The notes: generated by a model not told the origin, from the letters alone. A DNA stretch of 64,000 nucleotides from Sphingobacterium sp. GVS05A (GCF_019969845.1 NZ_JAHXYR010000003.1:248001-312000); one strand, 5' to 3'. Shown: positions 32,136 to 41,988, numbered from the stretch's first letter. A program made the numbers and translations.

Positions 32136-35081
32136 ATGATTAAAAATCTATTTAAAATTACTGCTGTTACGATTGCTCTAACAACAGCAGGAGGTACTTT
32201 GTTTGCTCAGAACGCCAAATTTGACTGGAAAGAATCTTCTGAGGGTGGGTATACCTACAAGTATGTGACCAATGACCCTACCCATTCGAGGTTTTACAAA
32301 CTCAAAAATGGTCTAACCGTTATCCTAAGTCCAACCAAAAAAGAACCGCGTATCCAAACTTACATTGCAACAAAAGCCGGAAGTAAAACCGATCCAAAAG
32401 ATCATACAGGTTTGGCTCACTATCTGGAACATATGCTCTTTAAGGGTACGGATAAATTTGGATCCAAAGATTGGGCCAAGGAAAAGCCTTTGCTGGATCA
32501 GATTGATGCACTTTATGAAAAGTACAACGGTACGACTGACGAGGTGCAACGGAAAGCGATATACAAGGAAATCGACCGCGTGTCTGGTGAAGCGGCCAAA
32601 TACGCGATTGCTAATGAATACGATAAACTGATGGCATCCATGGGTGCTGAAGGTACAAATGCATTTACTTCGTTTGAACAAACAGTTTACCAGGAGCAGA
32701 TTCCGAGCAATGTAATGGATAAGTATCTTGCTGTACAAGCCGAGCGTTTTAGAAATCCGGTACTCCGTCTGTTCCATACGGAGCTGGAAGCGGTGTATGA
32801 AGAAAAAAATATCGGATTGGATAAAGATAGCCGTAGGGCTATTGAAGCAATGTTTGAAGCAGCTTTTCCAAATAACAACTATGGTAAGCAGACCACTATC
32901 GGTACAGTAGAACATCTAAAAAATCCATCGTTAAAAGCGATCCGAGAATATTTTAATACCTATTATGTGCCTAACAATATGGGTGTGATCATGTCCGGTG
33001 ATTTTGATCCTACAGAAGTTGTGAAGAAGGTGGATAAGAGTTTTGCCTTTATGCAGCCAAAAGAGGTGCCGCCATATACTTTTGATCCTGAGAAGCCTAT
33101 TTTAAGCCCAATTGTTCGGGAGGTAAAAGGGCCGGATGCGGAATTTATGTTTATGGGGTTCCGTTTTCCGGGTGCAGCCACCAAGGATGCGCAGCTATTA
33201 AATCTGATGAGTCAGATTTTGACGAACGGTTCTGCAGGTCTGATTGATCTGGATTTGGTGAAGAACCAGAAGCTATTGGGTGCGGGAGCCTTCCCGTATG
33301 TGTTGAAGGATTATTCACTATTGATTCTACAGGGAAATCCAGGGCAGGGTCAGAGCCTAGAGGAAGTACAACAGTTGCTGCTAAAAGAACTGGATAAACT
33401 GCGGAAAGGTGAATTCTCTGATGATTTGATTGGAGCAATTGTCAATAACGCGAAAAAAGATGAGATCAAACAGAATGAAAGTTATGGCGATCGTGCAGAA
33501 GCATTGATGGATGCTTTTACATCGGGTCAGGACTGGTCGTCGGTGGTTAGTTATTCGGATGGGTTGAATAAGATTACAAAACAAGATATTGTCAATTTTG
33601 CCAATAAATATTTGAACGATAATAACTACGTTGTCGTTTATAAACGTAAAGGGGTAGACAATAATGTTGTCAAGGTAGTGAAACCGGAAATTACACCTGT
33701 CACTGTAAACCGTGACGATCAATCTGATTTCTTGAAAAAAGTGGAGGCAATGCCAGAGGATAAGATCCAGCCGGTGTGGGTAGACTACAATAAAGATGTT
33801 CAGAAAGCTACCGCAAATGGTTTGCCGGTGCTTGCTGTGAAGAATAGTGACAATGAATTATTTTCCCTGTCTTATCGTTTTGATGTAGGGAAATGGAGTA
33901 ATAAATTGTTGTCGTTGGCGGCAGGTTATCTGGAGTTTTTGGGAACTAAAGATAAATCCAGTGAGCAATTCAGCAAAGACTTTTATCAATTGGCATCTGA
34001 TTTCTCGGTCTCTGCGGGAAATGAAGAAACACTGGTCTCAATTTCGGGTTTGAATTCGAATTTTATCTCCACGCAATCTTTAATTCAGGATCTATTGCGC
34101 AATTGCGTGACTGACCAAGAAGCATTCAAAATGTATATTGCACGCCTTAAGAAGTCCAGAGCGAATGCAAAGGAAAACAAGGGAGCGATTATGGAGGGAT
34201 TGAAATCTTATGCAAAATATGGTGCTAAGAACCCATTCAATAATGTTTTTACAGATGCGGAACTGGATGCCTTAAAAGCGGAAGATCTCGTAAAAGCATT
34301 ACATGATCTGGCGAATATGAAACATACATTGCTTTATTTTGGACCATTGAGCGCGAGTGAATTTGTAGCGAAGGCAAAACCATTAAAACAAGGTTCGGGT
34401 GACTATGTACAAGGGGGAAAAAGCTTGGTGTTTGCGGAGCAGCCAACCAATAAAAATCAGGTATTGTTTGCTAATTTTGATATGAAACAAGCAGAAGTAT
34501 TCTGGTATAGAACATCTGACGCTTATTCTAGTCCACTTACACCAACAGTATCGTTGTTCAATAATTATTTTGGTGGTGGTATGGGAAGTATTGTATTCCA
34601 AACTATTCGTGAATCGAAAGCGTTGGCTTATTCTACTTACGCATTCTATGGCCAGCCTTATAAAAAAGAAAATCATTATACAGTGGGTGCTTATGTCGGT
34701 ACACAGGCCGATAAATTCAATGAGGCAATCAAGGGTATGAATGAATTATTGGATGTACTTCCTGAAAGTACAAAGGGTTTGGATATTGCGAAAGTTAGTT
34801 TGCAGAAGTCTATTGCGAGTGAGCGTGTACAGAATGCTTCTATTCTAGGTAGCTATTTAAGTGCACAACGTATGGGGAACACAACAGATATTCGTAAAGT
34901 TGTTTATGAGCAAGCTCCCAAGCTGACTTATGCTGATTTGAATATGTTCCATAAGAAAGAGATGAGCCAGAAGCCTTATGTATACTGTATCGTAGCGAAG
35001 GAAGATAGCCTCAAACCAGAAGATCTTGCTAAATTGGGCGAGGTGAAAAAACTGGATTTAAAAGAAATATTTGGCTATTAG
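32136..35081 (+). CDS. M16-family zinc metallopeptidase, secreted
   Basis: This 981-residue protein has a signal peptide (about 1-24, GGTLFAQ). The N-terminal M16 domain carries the inverted zinc motif HYLEH (His95, Glu98, His99), preceded by GLAHYLEH and followed by the ELEAVYEEKN segment expected to hold the third ligand. Three further pitrilysin-like domains follow, including a late GGGMGSIVFQTIRESKALAYS. The length is that of a full four-domain M16 (pitrilysin-type) peptidase. It is monocistronic, with its own promoter and a long hairpin downstream. The likely role is periplasmic degradation of peptides. Confidence 0.92.
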   Translation: MIKNLFKITAVTIALTTAGGTLFAQNAKFDWKESSEGGYTYKYVTNDPTHSRFYKLKNGLTVILSPTKKEPRIQTYIATKAGSKTDPKDHTGLAHYLEHMLFKGTDKFGSKDWAKEKPLLDQIDALYEKYNGTTDEVQRKAIYKEIDRVSGEAAKYAIANEYDKLMASMGAEGTNAFTSFEQTVYQEQIPSNVMDKYLAVQAERFRNPVLRLFHTELEAVYEEKNIGLDKDSRRAIEAMFEAAFPNNNYGKQTTIGTVEHLKNPSLKAIREYFNTYYVPNNMGVIMSGDFDPTEVVKKVDKSFAFMQPKEVPPYTFDPEKPILSPIVREVKGPDAEFMFMGFRFPGAATKDAQLLNLMSQILTNGSAGLIDLDLVKNQKLLGAGAFPYVLKDYSLLILQGNPGQGQSLEEVQQLLLKELDKLRKGEFSDDLIGAIVNNAKKDEIKQNESYGDRAEALMDAFTSGQDWSSVVSYSDGLNKITKQDIVNFANKYLNDNNYVVVYKRKGVDNNVVKVVKPEITPVTVNRDDQSDFLKKVEAMPEDKIQPVWVDYNKDVQKATANGLPVLAVKNSDNELFSLSYRFDVGKWSNKLLSLAAGYLEFLGTKDKSSEQFSKDFYQLASDFSVSAGNEETLVSISGLNSNFISTQSLIQDLLRNCVTDQEAFKMYIARLKKSRANAKENKGAIMEGLKSYAKYGAKNPFNNVFTDAELDALKAEDLVKALHDLANMKHTLLYFGPLSASEFVAKAKPLKQGSGDYVQGGKSLVFAEQPTNKNQVLFANFDMKQAEVFWYRTSDAYSSPLTPTVSLFNNYFGGGMGSIVFQTIRESKALAYSTYAFYGQPYKKENHYTVGAYVGTQADKFNEAIKGMNELLDVLPESTKGLDIAKVSLQKSIASERVQNASILGSYLSAQRMGNTTDIRKVVYEQAPKLTYADLNMFHKKEMSQKPYVYCIVAKEDSLKPEDLAKLGEVKKLDLKEIFGY

Positions 35082-35434
35082 TTTTTTTAGATATTAGTAT
35101 CTGGACAAGAGATTTTAGACAATAGTTTTTAGGCCTTTGTTTGATAAACTATTATCTCCTTTCTTGATTTTCTACATTAACATAACAACGGGGCTACTCA
35201 ATTAGGCAGCCCCGTTGTTATGTTATTTGGTATCCCCGATAGTCTCTTTTCAAATAGTTAGTTCTCAATGGTGCTTTTATTTTTGGAATAGTCTTCCCAC
35301 TGGTTATCTAATTGTTGTTTGTATTCTTAAAATTGCCGATAAGCTAGCTTCTTGCTTATCAAAAACGTATGATAATCTCTTGCAAAATGGAAGGGATGAT
35401 CTACTGAATTGTGTTTGATCTTCGTCATAAGGGC
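35082..35434. other. convergent intergenic region
   Basis: This gap separates the rightward M16 gene from the leftward FMN reductase gene. The only clear element is the 18-bp stem hairpin at 35178-35225. A 67-codon open frame (35215-35418) starts inside that hairpin and has the composition of chance sequence, so no gene is called. Confidence 0.6.
35178..35225. terminator. 18-bp stem hairpin between convergent genes
   Basis: A perfect 18-bp stem (35178-35195 with 35208-35225, core AACAACGGGGCT) has a 12-nt loop. There is no T run on either strand, so it is not a standard intrinsic terminator. It may block read-through from both sides or protect mRNA 3' ends. Confidence 0.55.
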
Positions 35435-35956
35435 TTAAAATCGAATGATCTCCTCAACCTGTTCGTTGATAAACTGTAGTGTATCTTCTTTAAATAATTC
35501 ACCGTTTTCGTTCAGTTCCTGCTGTACATTGGGAAGAAATATCTTGAGGGGGAGAACATGCATTCTGAGGTAGTGGCATATTCCCGTGAGATGATCTATC
35601 CCGCGTAGGTTGCCATATCTTCCAGAAGATAAACCAACCAATGCAACTTTTTTGTGGTAAAAACTAATCGGAAAAGTGCAGCAGTCAATAAAAAGCTTAA
35701 GCGCGCCAGGGATGCTTCCATTGTATTCGGGTGCTATGAAAATAAACATATCGGCCTGACTAACCTTCTGCTGAATCGGTTCAAAAGCGGTACTTCTTTT
35801 TCCGTAAAGATCTGTTTCTAAAATATTTGGAGTGAGATCTGATAGCGAAAAGATCTCACTCTCAATAGATTTACGATTAAGAAGCTGTTGGTAGCATTTT
35901 GCTATTTTTAACGTCTTACTATTTGGACGGTTTGTTCCGGATATTATTAAAATCAT
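35435..35956 (-). CDS. NADPH-dependent FMN reductase family flavoprotein
   Basis: From the ATG complementary to 35954-35956 this is a 173-residue flavodoxin-fold protein. An in-frame start 96 bases upstream would add a tail unlike the family. MILIISGTNRPNSKTLKIA is the phosphate-binding loop, IAPEYNGSIPGALKLFID the flavin-binding segment, and GLSSGRYGNLRGIDHL the third conserved region. Relatives reduce FMN, quinones or azo compounds with NADPH; the actual substrate is not predictable. It stands alone between the M16 gene and parA, divergent from parA. Confidence 0.85.
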   Translation of the reverse strand: MILIISGTNRPNSKTLKIAKCYQQLLNRKSIESEIFSLSDLTPNILETDLYGKRSTAFEPIQQKVSQADMFIFIAPEYNGSIPGALKLFIDCCTFPISFYHKKVALVGLSSGRYGNLRGIDHLTGICHYLRMHVLPLKIFLPNVQQELNENGELFKEDTLQFINEQVEEIIRF

Positions 35957-36183
35957 TGTGTTGTTGATACTTATAAAAAGCACTATTTCAAAGTGGATAC
36001 ATATCTTGATTTTTTGTATCTTAGCATCCTGAGGATATGTGCCTTTGATCAATCAAAAGTACGAAATATGCTGAATTTGTTAGGCTAATTTAAATTTAGC
36101 GTAAATATTTGGACAAATTGATCTTCGGAAAAGTGAAATGTAGTGTAAAATGACATTTTAATTAAGAAAGGTTTTCATTCAAG

Positions 36184-36981
36184 ATGGGAAAAATAATCGC
36201 AATCGCAAACCAAAAGGGTGGGGTCGGAAAAACCACAACGTCAATTAACTTGGCGGCTAGTTTGGCGGTTTTAGAATATAAAACATTGTTGGTGGATGCA
36301 GATCCACAAGCAAACTCTACTTCTGGGATTGGTTTTGACCCTCGTACGATCAATGAAAGTATATACGAATGTTTGGTCAATGATTTGAGTCCAAGAGACG
36401 CTATTCAGTCAACTGAAACGCCAAATCTTGATCTTTTACCTGCTCATATCGACTTGGTGGGTGCTGAGATTGAAATGATCAATATGCACGAACGGGAGTA
36501 TAAGATGAAAAAAATCTTGGATCAGGTGAAAAATGATTATGATTTTATTATCATTGACTGCTCTCCTTCCTTGGGTTTGATCACGATTAATGCCTTGTCA
36601 GCATCTGATTCGGTCATCATACCTGTTCAATGTGAATATTTTGCATTGGAAGGTCTTGGTAAATTACTGAACACAATTAAAATCGTTCAAAACCGTTTAA
36701 ATACTAGCTTGGAGATTGAAGGTATTTTATTGACGATGTATGATGTTCGTTTAAGACTCTCTAATCAGGTTGTAGAAGAGGTGAAAACGCATTTTACGGA
36801 TTTAGTTTTTGACACCATCATTCAACGTAATACTCGTTTAAGTGAAGCTCCTAGCTTCGGTATTTCTGTTATCATGCACGACGCTTCTTGTAAAGGAGCG
36901 ATCAACTATTTGAATTTGGCGCGTGAGATATTGCAGAAAAACGGGCATCTTAATGAAATGAATACAACAGTAACCGCATAA
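36184..36981 (+). CDS. parA: chromosome-partitioning ATPase ParA (Soj)
   Basis: This 265-residue deviant-Walker ATPase drives origin segregation by dynamic binding to DNA. KGGVGKTT (11-18) is the deviant Walker A with the signature lysine, LLVDADPQANSTSG the Walker A' region, and FIIIDCSPSLGLITINAL the Walker B. There is no N-terminal HTH, so it is the short chromosomal Soj type rather than a plasmid ParA. The stop is one base before the parB start, and the two are surely co-transcribed. Confidence 0.96.
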   Translation: MGKIIAIANQKGGVGKTTTSINLAASLAVLEYKTLLVDADPQANSTSGIGFDPRTINESIYECLVNDLSPRDAIQSTETPNLDLLPAHIDLVGAEIEMINMHEREYKMKKILDQVKNDYDFIIIDCSPSLGLITINALSASDSVIIPVQCEYFALEGLGKLLNTIKIVQNRLNTSLEIEGILLTMYDVRLRLSNQVVEEVKTHFTDLVFDTIIQRNTRLSEAPSFGISVIMHDASCKGAINYLNLAREILQKNGHLNEMNTTVTA

Positions 36982-36982
36982 T

Positions 36983-37918
36983 ATGGCAGCACATCAGCGT
37001 AAAACAGGACTGGGAAGAGGTTTAGGTGCGCTATTAAACGATAGTGTAGAAGCTCCTGCTAAAAGTAATCAGCAAGTTGAGGAGTCACCGCTTGTGACTT
37101 CTTCTACAGTACATACAAACAAAGAAAATGGCAGCATCAGCCATGTCCGTGTAGAAGAAATATCGGTGAATCCATTTCAACCTCGTACCGAATTTGATCC
37201 GGTTGCCCTACAAGAATTATCCGAATCTATTATTTTGCAGGGTTTAATCCAACCGATTACAGTACGTAAGATTTCGGATGGCAACTATCAGTTGATCTCA
37301 GGGGAGCGACGTCTTCGTGCTTCACGATTGGCGGGAATCACGGAAATTCCAGCTTATATCCGTACCGCTAATGATCAGCAAATGCTGGAAATGGCATTGA
37401 TCGAGAATATCCAGCGCGAAAACTTAAACGCCATTGAGGTTGCTTTGAGCTTTCAGCGTATGATCGAAGAATGTAATCTAAAGCAAGAGGAACTTGGTGA
37501 ACGTGTCAGTAAAAACCGTTCTACAGTGACAAACTACCTCCGCCTATTGAAACTTCCACCTGTCATTCAGGCGGCGATACGAGATGGCGCCTTGACCATG
37601 GGACACGCTCGTGCACTGATTAATATTCCAGAAGTAGATAAACAGTTATATATCTTTAAATTGATCATCGATCAAGGTTTGTCTGTTAGAAAAGCCGAAG
37701 AACTTGTTCGCGAACTTCAAAAAGGCGGGAAGAAAAAAGTTGGCAAAGAGAAAACTGCGATGTCATTTCAGCTGCAAAAAATTGAAGATGATCTGGCGTC
37801 GAAATTTTCGTCGAGAGTCAAATTGAATTTGAAGAGTACCAAAGGTAAGGGGGCGATTGAGATTCCTTTTGAATCGGAGGATGATTTGAGCCGTATTCTT
37901 GAACTTTTAGATTGGTAA
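36983..37918 (+). CDS. parB: chromosome-partitioning protein ParB (Spo0J)
   Basis: This 311-residue ParB has the N-terminal KTGLGRGLGALL patch that stimulates ParA, then the CTPase core with NPFQPRTEFD, LQGLIQPITVRK, LISGERRLRA (GERR at 107-110) and ENIQREN (141-147). A central HTH follows (EELGERVSKNRSTVTNYLRLL and MGHARALINI), then the C-terminal dimerisation segment. It should bind parS and slide as a CTP clamp. No parS-like palindrome was noticed in this window. The next gene begins one base after its stop. Confidence 0.96.
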   Translation: MAAHQRKTGLGRGLGALLNDSVEAPAKSNQQVEESPLVTSSTVHTNKENGSISHVRVEEISVNPFQPRTEFDPVALQELSESIILQGLIQPITVRKISDGNYQLISGERRLRASRLAGITEIPAYIRTANDQQMLEMALIENIQRENLNAIEVALSFQRMIEECNLKQEELGERVSKNRSTVTNYLRLLKLPPVIQAAIRDGALTMGHARALINIPEVDKQLYIFKLIIDQGLSVRKAEELVRELQKGGKKKVGKEKTAMSFQLQKIEDDLASKFSSRVKLNLKSTKGKGAIEIPFESEDDLSRILELLDW

Positions 37919-37919
37919 T

Positions 37920-38642
37920 ATGACCAAATTAATAAGTCTGCTTTTTGCCGTATTTGCTGTACTGATCGTACAAGCGCAGACTGTCGATACAATTCCAAAA
38001 AAACAGGTTCAAACTGTTAAAGCAGAAAGTTTGAAACCAAAATCAGCACAGGATACTGTTAAAAAGGAATCCCGAAAAGAGCGTAAAAAGCGCGAAAAGG
38101 AGGAGGCCAAAGCGAAGGAGAAGGTCGTTTTTAAAGACTCAACCCGCTTAGCTATTGAAGCAAAGAATAAACAGGCCTGGAAACGTTCTTTGGTGCTCCC
38201 TGGCTGGGGTCAGTATACCAACGGTGGCGTATGGTGGATTAAAGTGCCTGTGATCTATGGTGGATTGGCAACTACCGTGCTCGTTTTTGATTTCAATAAT
38301 AAATATTACAAAGAACTTTTGGGTGTATTACAAGATAGGGCTGAAGGTCGACCAGTAGATCCTTTTTATGAAAGAATCCCAGATCAGTCAATTATACGGG
38401 CAAAGGACAATGCAAGACGAAACAGGGATTTGATGGTATTGCTAACGCTCGGGGTCTATGGATTGAACGTTGCCGAAGCGTATATTGATTCTATGCTAAA
38501 ATATCGCTGGAGTATTGGTGATGACAAGCCCAAAAAGACAGCTTTTTCTATCGGACCTACATTAATGGATGCAAGTCTCGCATCTGGATCGTTTACTTTT
38601 AAACCTACAGTCGGATTAAAGTTGTCCATAAAATTCAATTAA
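37920..38642 (+). CDS. DUF5683-domain protein
   Basis: This 240-residue protein has a signal peptide (about 1-19, IVQAQT), a highly charged Lys/Glu linker (residues 30-75) and a DUF5683-like region: AWKRSLVLPGWGQYTNGGVWWIKVPVIYGGL, which is membrane-active or hydrophobic, then NVAEAYIDSMLKYRW. This gene follows parAB in many Bacteroidota and is widely conserved without an assigned function. It starts one base after parB. Reading of its role as envelope-associated rests on the leader and hydrophobic segments only. Confidence 0.75.
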   Translation: MTKLISLLFAVFAVLIVQAQTVDTIPKKQVQTVKAESLKPKSAQDTVKKESRKERKKREKEEAKAKEKVVFKDSTRLAIEAKNKQAWKRSLVLPGWGQYTNGGVWWIKVPVIYGGLATTVLVFDFNNKYYKELLGVLQDRAEGRPVDPFYERIPDQSIIRAKDNARRNRDLMVLLTLGVYGLNVAEAYIDSMLKYRWSIGDDKPKKTAFSIGPTLMDASLASGSFTFKPTVGLKLSIKFN

Positions 38643-38814
38643 AAACCTCGCGCTGAAGCCTGCAGCAAGTGCAATGGCCGACGAAATAGGGTTCTTATTG
38701 GTCTTTGAATACGGACACTTTCAATAAAAAATCGTTGTTAATCACGGTTTTGTGTCTGTTTTTCAATGGAATTTTTTAATTTTAAAAATAAACTATACTT
38801 TATTTTCTAGATAT

Positions 38815-39558
38815 ATGAACATCATTCTCTTGGGATATGGCAAAATGGGGCAGATTATCGAAAGGTATGCACTGAAAAGGGGCCATCAGATTTTTTTAAT
38901 TGTGGATGAAAATAATCGTCCCGGCCTGACAGTTGATGATATCAAGGGAGCTGATGTAGCTATTGATTTTAGTGTGCCATCTGCTGCTTTGGATAATATG
39001 AACCTCTGTTTGGAAGCAGGTGTACCAATTGTAGTGGGGACAACAGGTTGGTATGATCAATTGGAAAGTGTCAGAGAAAAATGTCTGGACTCAGATGGAA
39101 CAATTTTATATGGTTCAAATTATTCGATCGGAGTGAATGTATTTTTTCATATCAACCGTATGTTGGCTGCAGCCTTACAACCTTATAAACAATATGATGT
39201 GCAGGTGGAAGAAATCCACCATATCCACAAGTTAGATGCTCCTAGTGGTACTGCGATTACCATTGCAGAGGGTATCTTGGATTACAGTGATGTGAAAACA
39301 AACTGGGTCAATACTGTTGTGGGCGAGCAAGATGAAATTATTCCTAAACCACAAGAACTTCTCATCGAGAGCCATCGGATTGAGGAAGTTCCGGGTACAC
39401 ATACCGTGCTGTACAGTTCTGAAGTGGATCAAATAGAATTTAAACATACTGCGCATAGTCGTGATGGCTTTGCGTTGGGCGCTGTCGTAGCCGCCGAATG
39501 GTTGAATGGTAAGAAAGGATTCTATCAAGTAACTGAAATTTTTGATTTTAATAAATAG
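38815..39558 (+). CDS. dapB: 4-hydroxy-tetrahydrodipicolinate reductase
   Basis: From the ATG at 38815 this is a 247-residue enzyme; an in-frame GTG 63 bases upstream would add a non-family tail. It reduces 4-hydroxy-tetrahydrodipicolinate with NAD(P)H on the way to lysine and diaminopimelate. IILLGYGKMGQ is the Rossmann loop (glycines at 7, 9 and 12), VGTTGWYD a substrate-site motif, and EIHHIHKLDAPSGTA the catalytic HHxxK-type segment. Length and motifs match the shorter Bacteroidota DapB. It sits between the par genes and lepB, a common order in this phylum. Confidence 0.93.
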   Translation: MNIILLGYGKMGQIIERYALKRGHQIFLIVDENNRPGLTVDDIKGADVAIDFSVPSAALDNMNLCLEAGVPIVVGTTGWYDQLESVREKCLDSDGTILYGSNYSIGVNVFFHINRMLAAALQPYKQYDVQVEEIHHIHKLDAPSGTAITIAEGILDYSDVKTNWVNTVVGEQDEIIPKPQELLIESHRIEEVPGTHTVLYSSEVDQIEFKHTAHSRDGFALGAVVAAEWLNGKKGFYQVTEIFDFNK

Positions 39559-39574
39559 TACTAATTAATAGATT

Positions 39575-41143
39575 ATGTGGTTAATTATCTTTGCGGTTTT
39601 AACGGCAATAGCGGGATATGGATTGTGGCAATTGTTTGTTAAAGCTGGCAGAAAAGGCTGGGAAGCAATCGTACCTTTTTATAGTCAATATATACAGGCT
39701 AAATTAACAGGAAGACCAACCTGGTGGGTGATCTTATTGTTGATTCCAATAGTCAATATTTTTGTCTTCTATAACCTTTACCTCGACTTTATCCATTGTT
39801 TTGGCAAGCGTCGCTTTTGGGAGAATGCTGCTGCTGTTTTGGTACCATTTATCGTGTTGCCTATGTGGGCAAAAGATACTAACGTGCGTTTCTTGAATGG
39901 TTTGTATGCTAAAAACCTGAAGACCGCTGCACAGGAAGGGGTGGAATTGACCGAAGAGAAGCTTGCGGAAATTGAACAAGCCTCCTATAAGGAATATAAA
40001 ATCAAATATCCTTATAAGAAATCTATGGTGCGTGAATGGGCTGATGCAATCGTATTTGCAACTGTTGCGGCATCACTTATCCGCGGATTTTTAATCGAGG
40101 CGTATATGATCCCGACAGGATCAATGGAACGTACCTTATTGATCGGGGATTTCTTATTTGTGAGTAAATTGAATTATGGCCCTCGTGTGCCTAATACGCC
40201 AATTGCTTTTCCTTTTGCGCATCATACGATGCCAATAACAGGAGGAAAGGCTTACTCTGAGTTGATTGAGTTGCCTTACAAACGATTGCCGGGCTTTCAA
40301 AAGATAGAGCGAAATGATGTCGTTGTCTTTAATTTCCCCGCAGGTGATACAGTAGCCTTGGAAAACCAGAATGCAAGTTACTATGACTTGGTCAGAGCCT
40401 ACGGCTGGCAGACCGTTAATTCGCAGTTTACCATTCAGGCCCGACCAATAGACAAACGTGAAAATTATATCAAGCGGTGCGTCGGATTGCCGGGGGATAA
40501 GATTGCAATGAAGGATGCCAAGCTTTTTATCAATGATCAACCGGGATTTGATCCGCCTGAAAGCCAGTTGAATTATTATGTGTTGACAGATGGCACGCCC
40601 TTGGATATGGAACGTCTACGTGAATTACGTATCGAAGGTGGTGGATCTGATCAGCAACCAGGTGTATATGAGCTGTATATGACAGATGATGAGGTCGCGC
40701 TTGTGAAATCATGGTCAAATGTAAAGGAAATCAGAAGAAGTCCAGCTGGTGAAGGTGCTTATCCGTACGATCCTCAGTATAAGTGGGATTTTGATAACTT
40801 TGGACCTATCTTGATTCCGAAAAAAGGCTGGACTGTTGCTTTGAATGCTCAGACTTTACCAATCTATGAGCGCGCCATTCGCGTTTATGAAAATAACAAA
40901 TTGGAAAAACGTACCGATGGTATCTACATCAACGATGTTAAAGCGGATAACTATACCTTTAAAATGGACTATTTCTGGATGATGGGCGATAACCGTCACA
41001 ATTCCCTGGATTCAAGAGGATGGGGATTTGTGCCTGAAGACCATATTGTAGGTAAAGCATTATTCACCTGGATGAGCTGGGATGAAATCGGTTCGGGACT
41101 GACTAAAATCCGTTGGAACCGTATATTTAAAGGAATTCATTAA
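39575..41143 (+). CDS. lepB: signal peptidase I with N-terminal DUF5684-like membrane domain
   Basis: This 522-residue inner-membrane peptidase removes signal peptides from exported proteins. The first 110 residues form a DUF5684-like domain with several hydrophobic helices (AGRKGWEAIVPFYSQY, PTWWVILLLIPIVNIFVFYN). The S26 catalytic domain starts near 150: IPTGSMERTLLIGDF holds Ser183, and NYIKRCVGLPGD holds Lys300 of the Ser-Lys dyad. MMGDNRHNSLDSRGWGFVPEDHIVGKA is the classic box E. A long insert between the boxes makes it about twice the size of typical LepB, which is normal for Bacteroidota. It is 16 bp downstream of dapB. Confidence 0.95.
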   Translation: MWLIIFAVLTAIAGYGLWQLFVKAGRKGWEAIVPFYSQYIQAKLTGRPTWWVILLLIPIVNIFVFYNLYLDFIHCFGKRRFWENAAAVLVPFIVLPMWAKDTNVRFLNGLYAKNLKTAAQEGVELTEEKLAEIEQASYKEYKIKYPYKKSMVREWADAIVFATVAASLIRGFLIEAYMIPTGSMERTLLIGDFLFVSKLNYGPRVPNTPIAFPFAHHTMPITGGKAYSELIELPYKRLPGFQKIERNDVVVFNFPAGDTVALENQNASYYDLVRAYGWQTVNSQFTIQARPIDKRENYIKRCVGLPGDKIAMKDAKLFINDQPGFDPPESQLNYYVLTDGTPLDMERLRELRIEGGGSDQQPGVYELYMTDDEVALVKSWSNVKEIRRSPAGEGAYPYDPQYKWDFDNFGPILIPKKGWTVALNAQTLPIYERAIRVYENNKLEKRTDGIYINDVKADNYTFKMDYFWMMGDNRHNSLDSRGWGFVPEDHIVGKALFTWMSWDEIGSGLTKIRWNRIFKGIH

Positions 41144-41147
41144 TAGT

Positions 41148-41182
41148 CGCTATAACGAAGAAATCATTTTCTTCTTATAGCG
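41148..41182 (+). terminator. extended hairpin directly after lepB
   Basis: CGCTATAA (41148-41155) pairs with TTATAGCG (41175-41182), and inside them GAAGAAA pairs with TTTCTTC, with one bulged C and a 4-nt loop. It has no T run and lies 10 bp before the standard terminator. It may stabilise the mRNA end. Confidence 0.6.
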
Positions 41183-41192
41183 GACGTGAGTC

Positions 41193-41225
41193 AAAAAAAG
41201 GCTTTCCCACAGGAAAGCCTTTTTT
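41193..41225. terminator. bidirectional terminator between lepB and pdxJ
   Basis: AGGCTTTCC (41199-41207) pairs with GGAAAGCCT (41212-41220), with a 4-nt loop and flanking A and T runs. It serves lepB on the plus strand and the leftward pdxJ gene. Confidence 0.92.
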
Positions 41226-41271
41226 ATTTGCAATAGTTATTGTTTAAGGCATCCAGCCTTCATCGTATCGT

Positions 41272-41988
41272 TTATTTTAGACAGATCAGATAACGTTTGA
41301 TTGTTTCCTCAAGTCCAAGGTATAGGGCATCAGAAATCAAGGCATGTCCAATGCTTACTTCCAGTAATTCAGGTATATGTTGATTGAAATACTGGAGATT
41401 GTTTAAATCTAGGTCATGGCCTGCATTTAAACCTAAGCCAACCTCGCGTGCTTTTAATGCGGCTTTGAAGTAAGGTCTGATGGCGGCTTCTTTATCAAAG
41501 CCATATTCGCTGGCAAAACCTTCTGTATATAACTCTATTCGATCTGTCCCTGTTTCTGCTGCCGCTTCGACCATCTCCTCCACGGGATCTACAAAGATTG
41601 ATACACGGATGCCAGCATCTTTGAACAATTGGCACATATCCTTTAGATAGGCTTTGTTTTTGATAGTGTCCCAGCCGTGATTGGAAGTCAGCTGGCCTTC
41701 GGTATCAGGAACCAAGGTTACCTGAGCAGGTTTGTTGGCCAGTACAAGGTCAATAAATTTCTGTTCCTGGCAATTGCCCTCAATATTGAGTTCGGTCTGA
41801 ATTTCGGCTTTTAAGTCAAATACATCCTGATAGCGGATATGTCTTTCGTCCGGTCTTGGGTGGACAGTGATGCCTTGTGCCCCAAAACGTTCACAGGCTA
41901 ATGCAGCAGCTACAAGATTGGGGTTATTACCCCCTCTGGAGTTTCTGAGTGTTGCAATTTTATTGATATTTACTGAAAGTCTAGTCAT
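41272..41988 (-). CDS. pdxJ: pyridoxine 5'-phosphate synthase
   Basis: This 238-residue TIM-barrel enzyme condenses 3-amino-2-oxopropyl phosphate with 1-deoxyxylulose 5-phosphate to form pyridoxine phosphate. [14 protein letters not shown] at the start, [45 protein letters not shown] and [15 protein letters not shown] are family signatures. The length is as expected. It is a single leftward gene divergent from the diadenylate cyclase gene. Confidence 0.96.
   Translation of the reverse strand: MTRLSVNINKIATLRNSRGGNNPNLVAAALACERFGAQGITVHPRPDERHIRYQDVFDLKAEIQTELNIEGNCQEQKFIDLVLANKPAQVTLVPDTEGQLTSNHGWDTIKNKAYLKDMCQLFKDAGIRVSIFVDPVEEMVEAAAETGTDRIELYTEGFASEYGFDKEAAIRPYFKAALKAREVGLGLNAGHDLDLNNLQYFNQHIPELLEVSIGHALISDALYLGLEETIKRYLICLK

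Noticed and set aside
32325..32915. 196-codon minus-strand frame inside the M16 peptidase gene
   Set aside because: It is antisense to the zinc-binding domain, cysteine- and phenylalanine-rich by codon mirroring, with no leader or motif.
35215..35418. 67-codon plus-strand frame in the convergent gap
   Set aside because: It starts inside a strong hairpin, has unusual composition and shows no motif.
38752..38814. GTG start for DapB upstream of the ATG
   Set aside because: The added residues are not family-like, and the Rossmann strand begins directly at the ATG at 38815.
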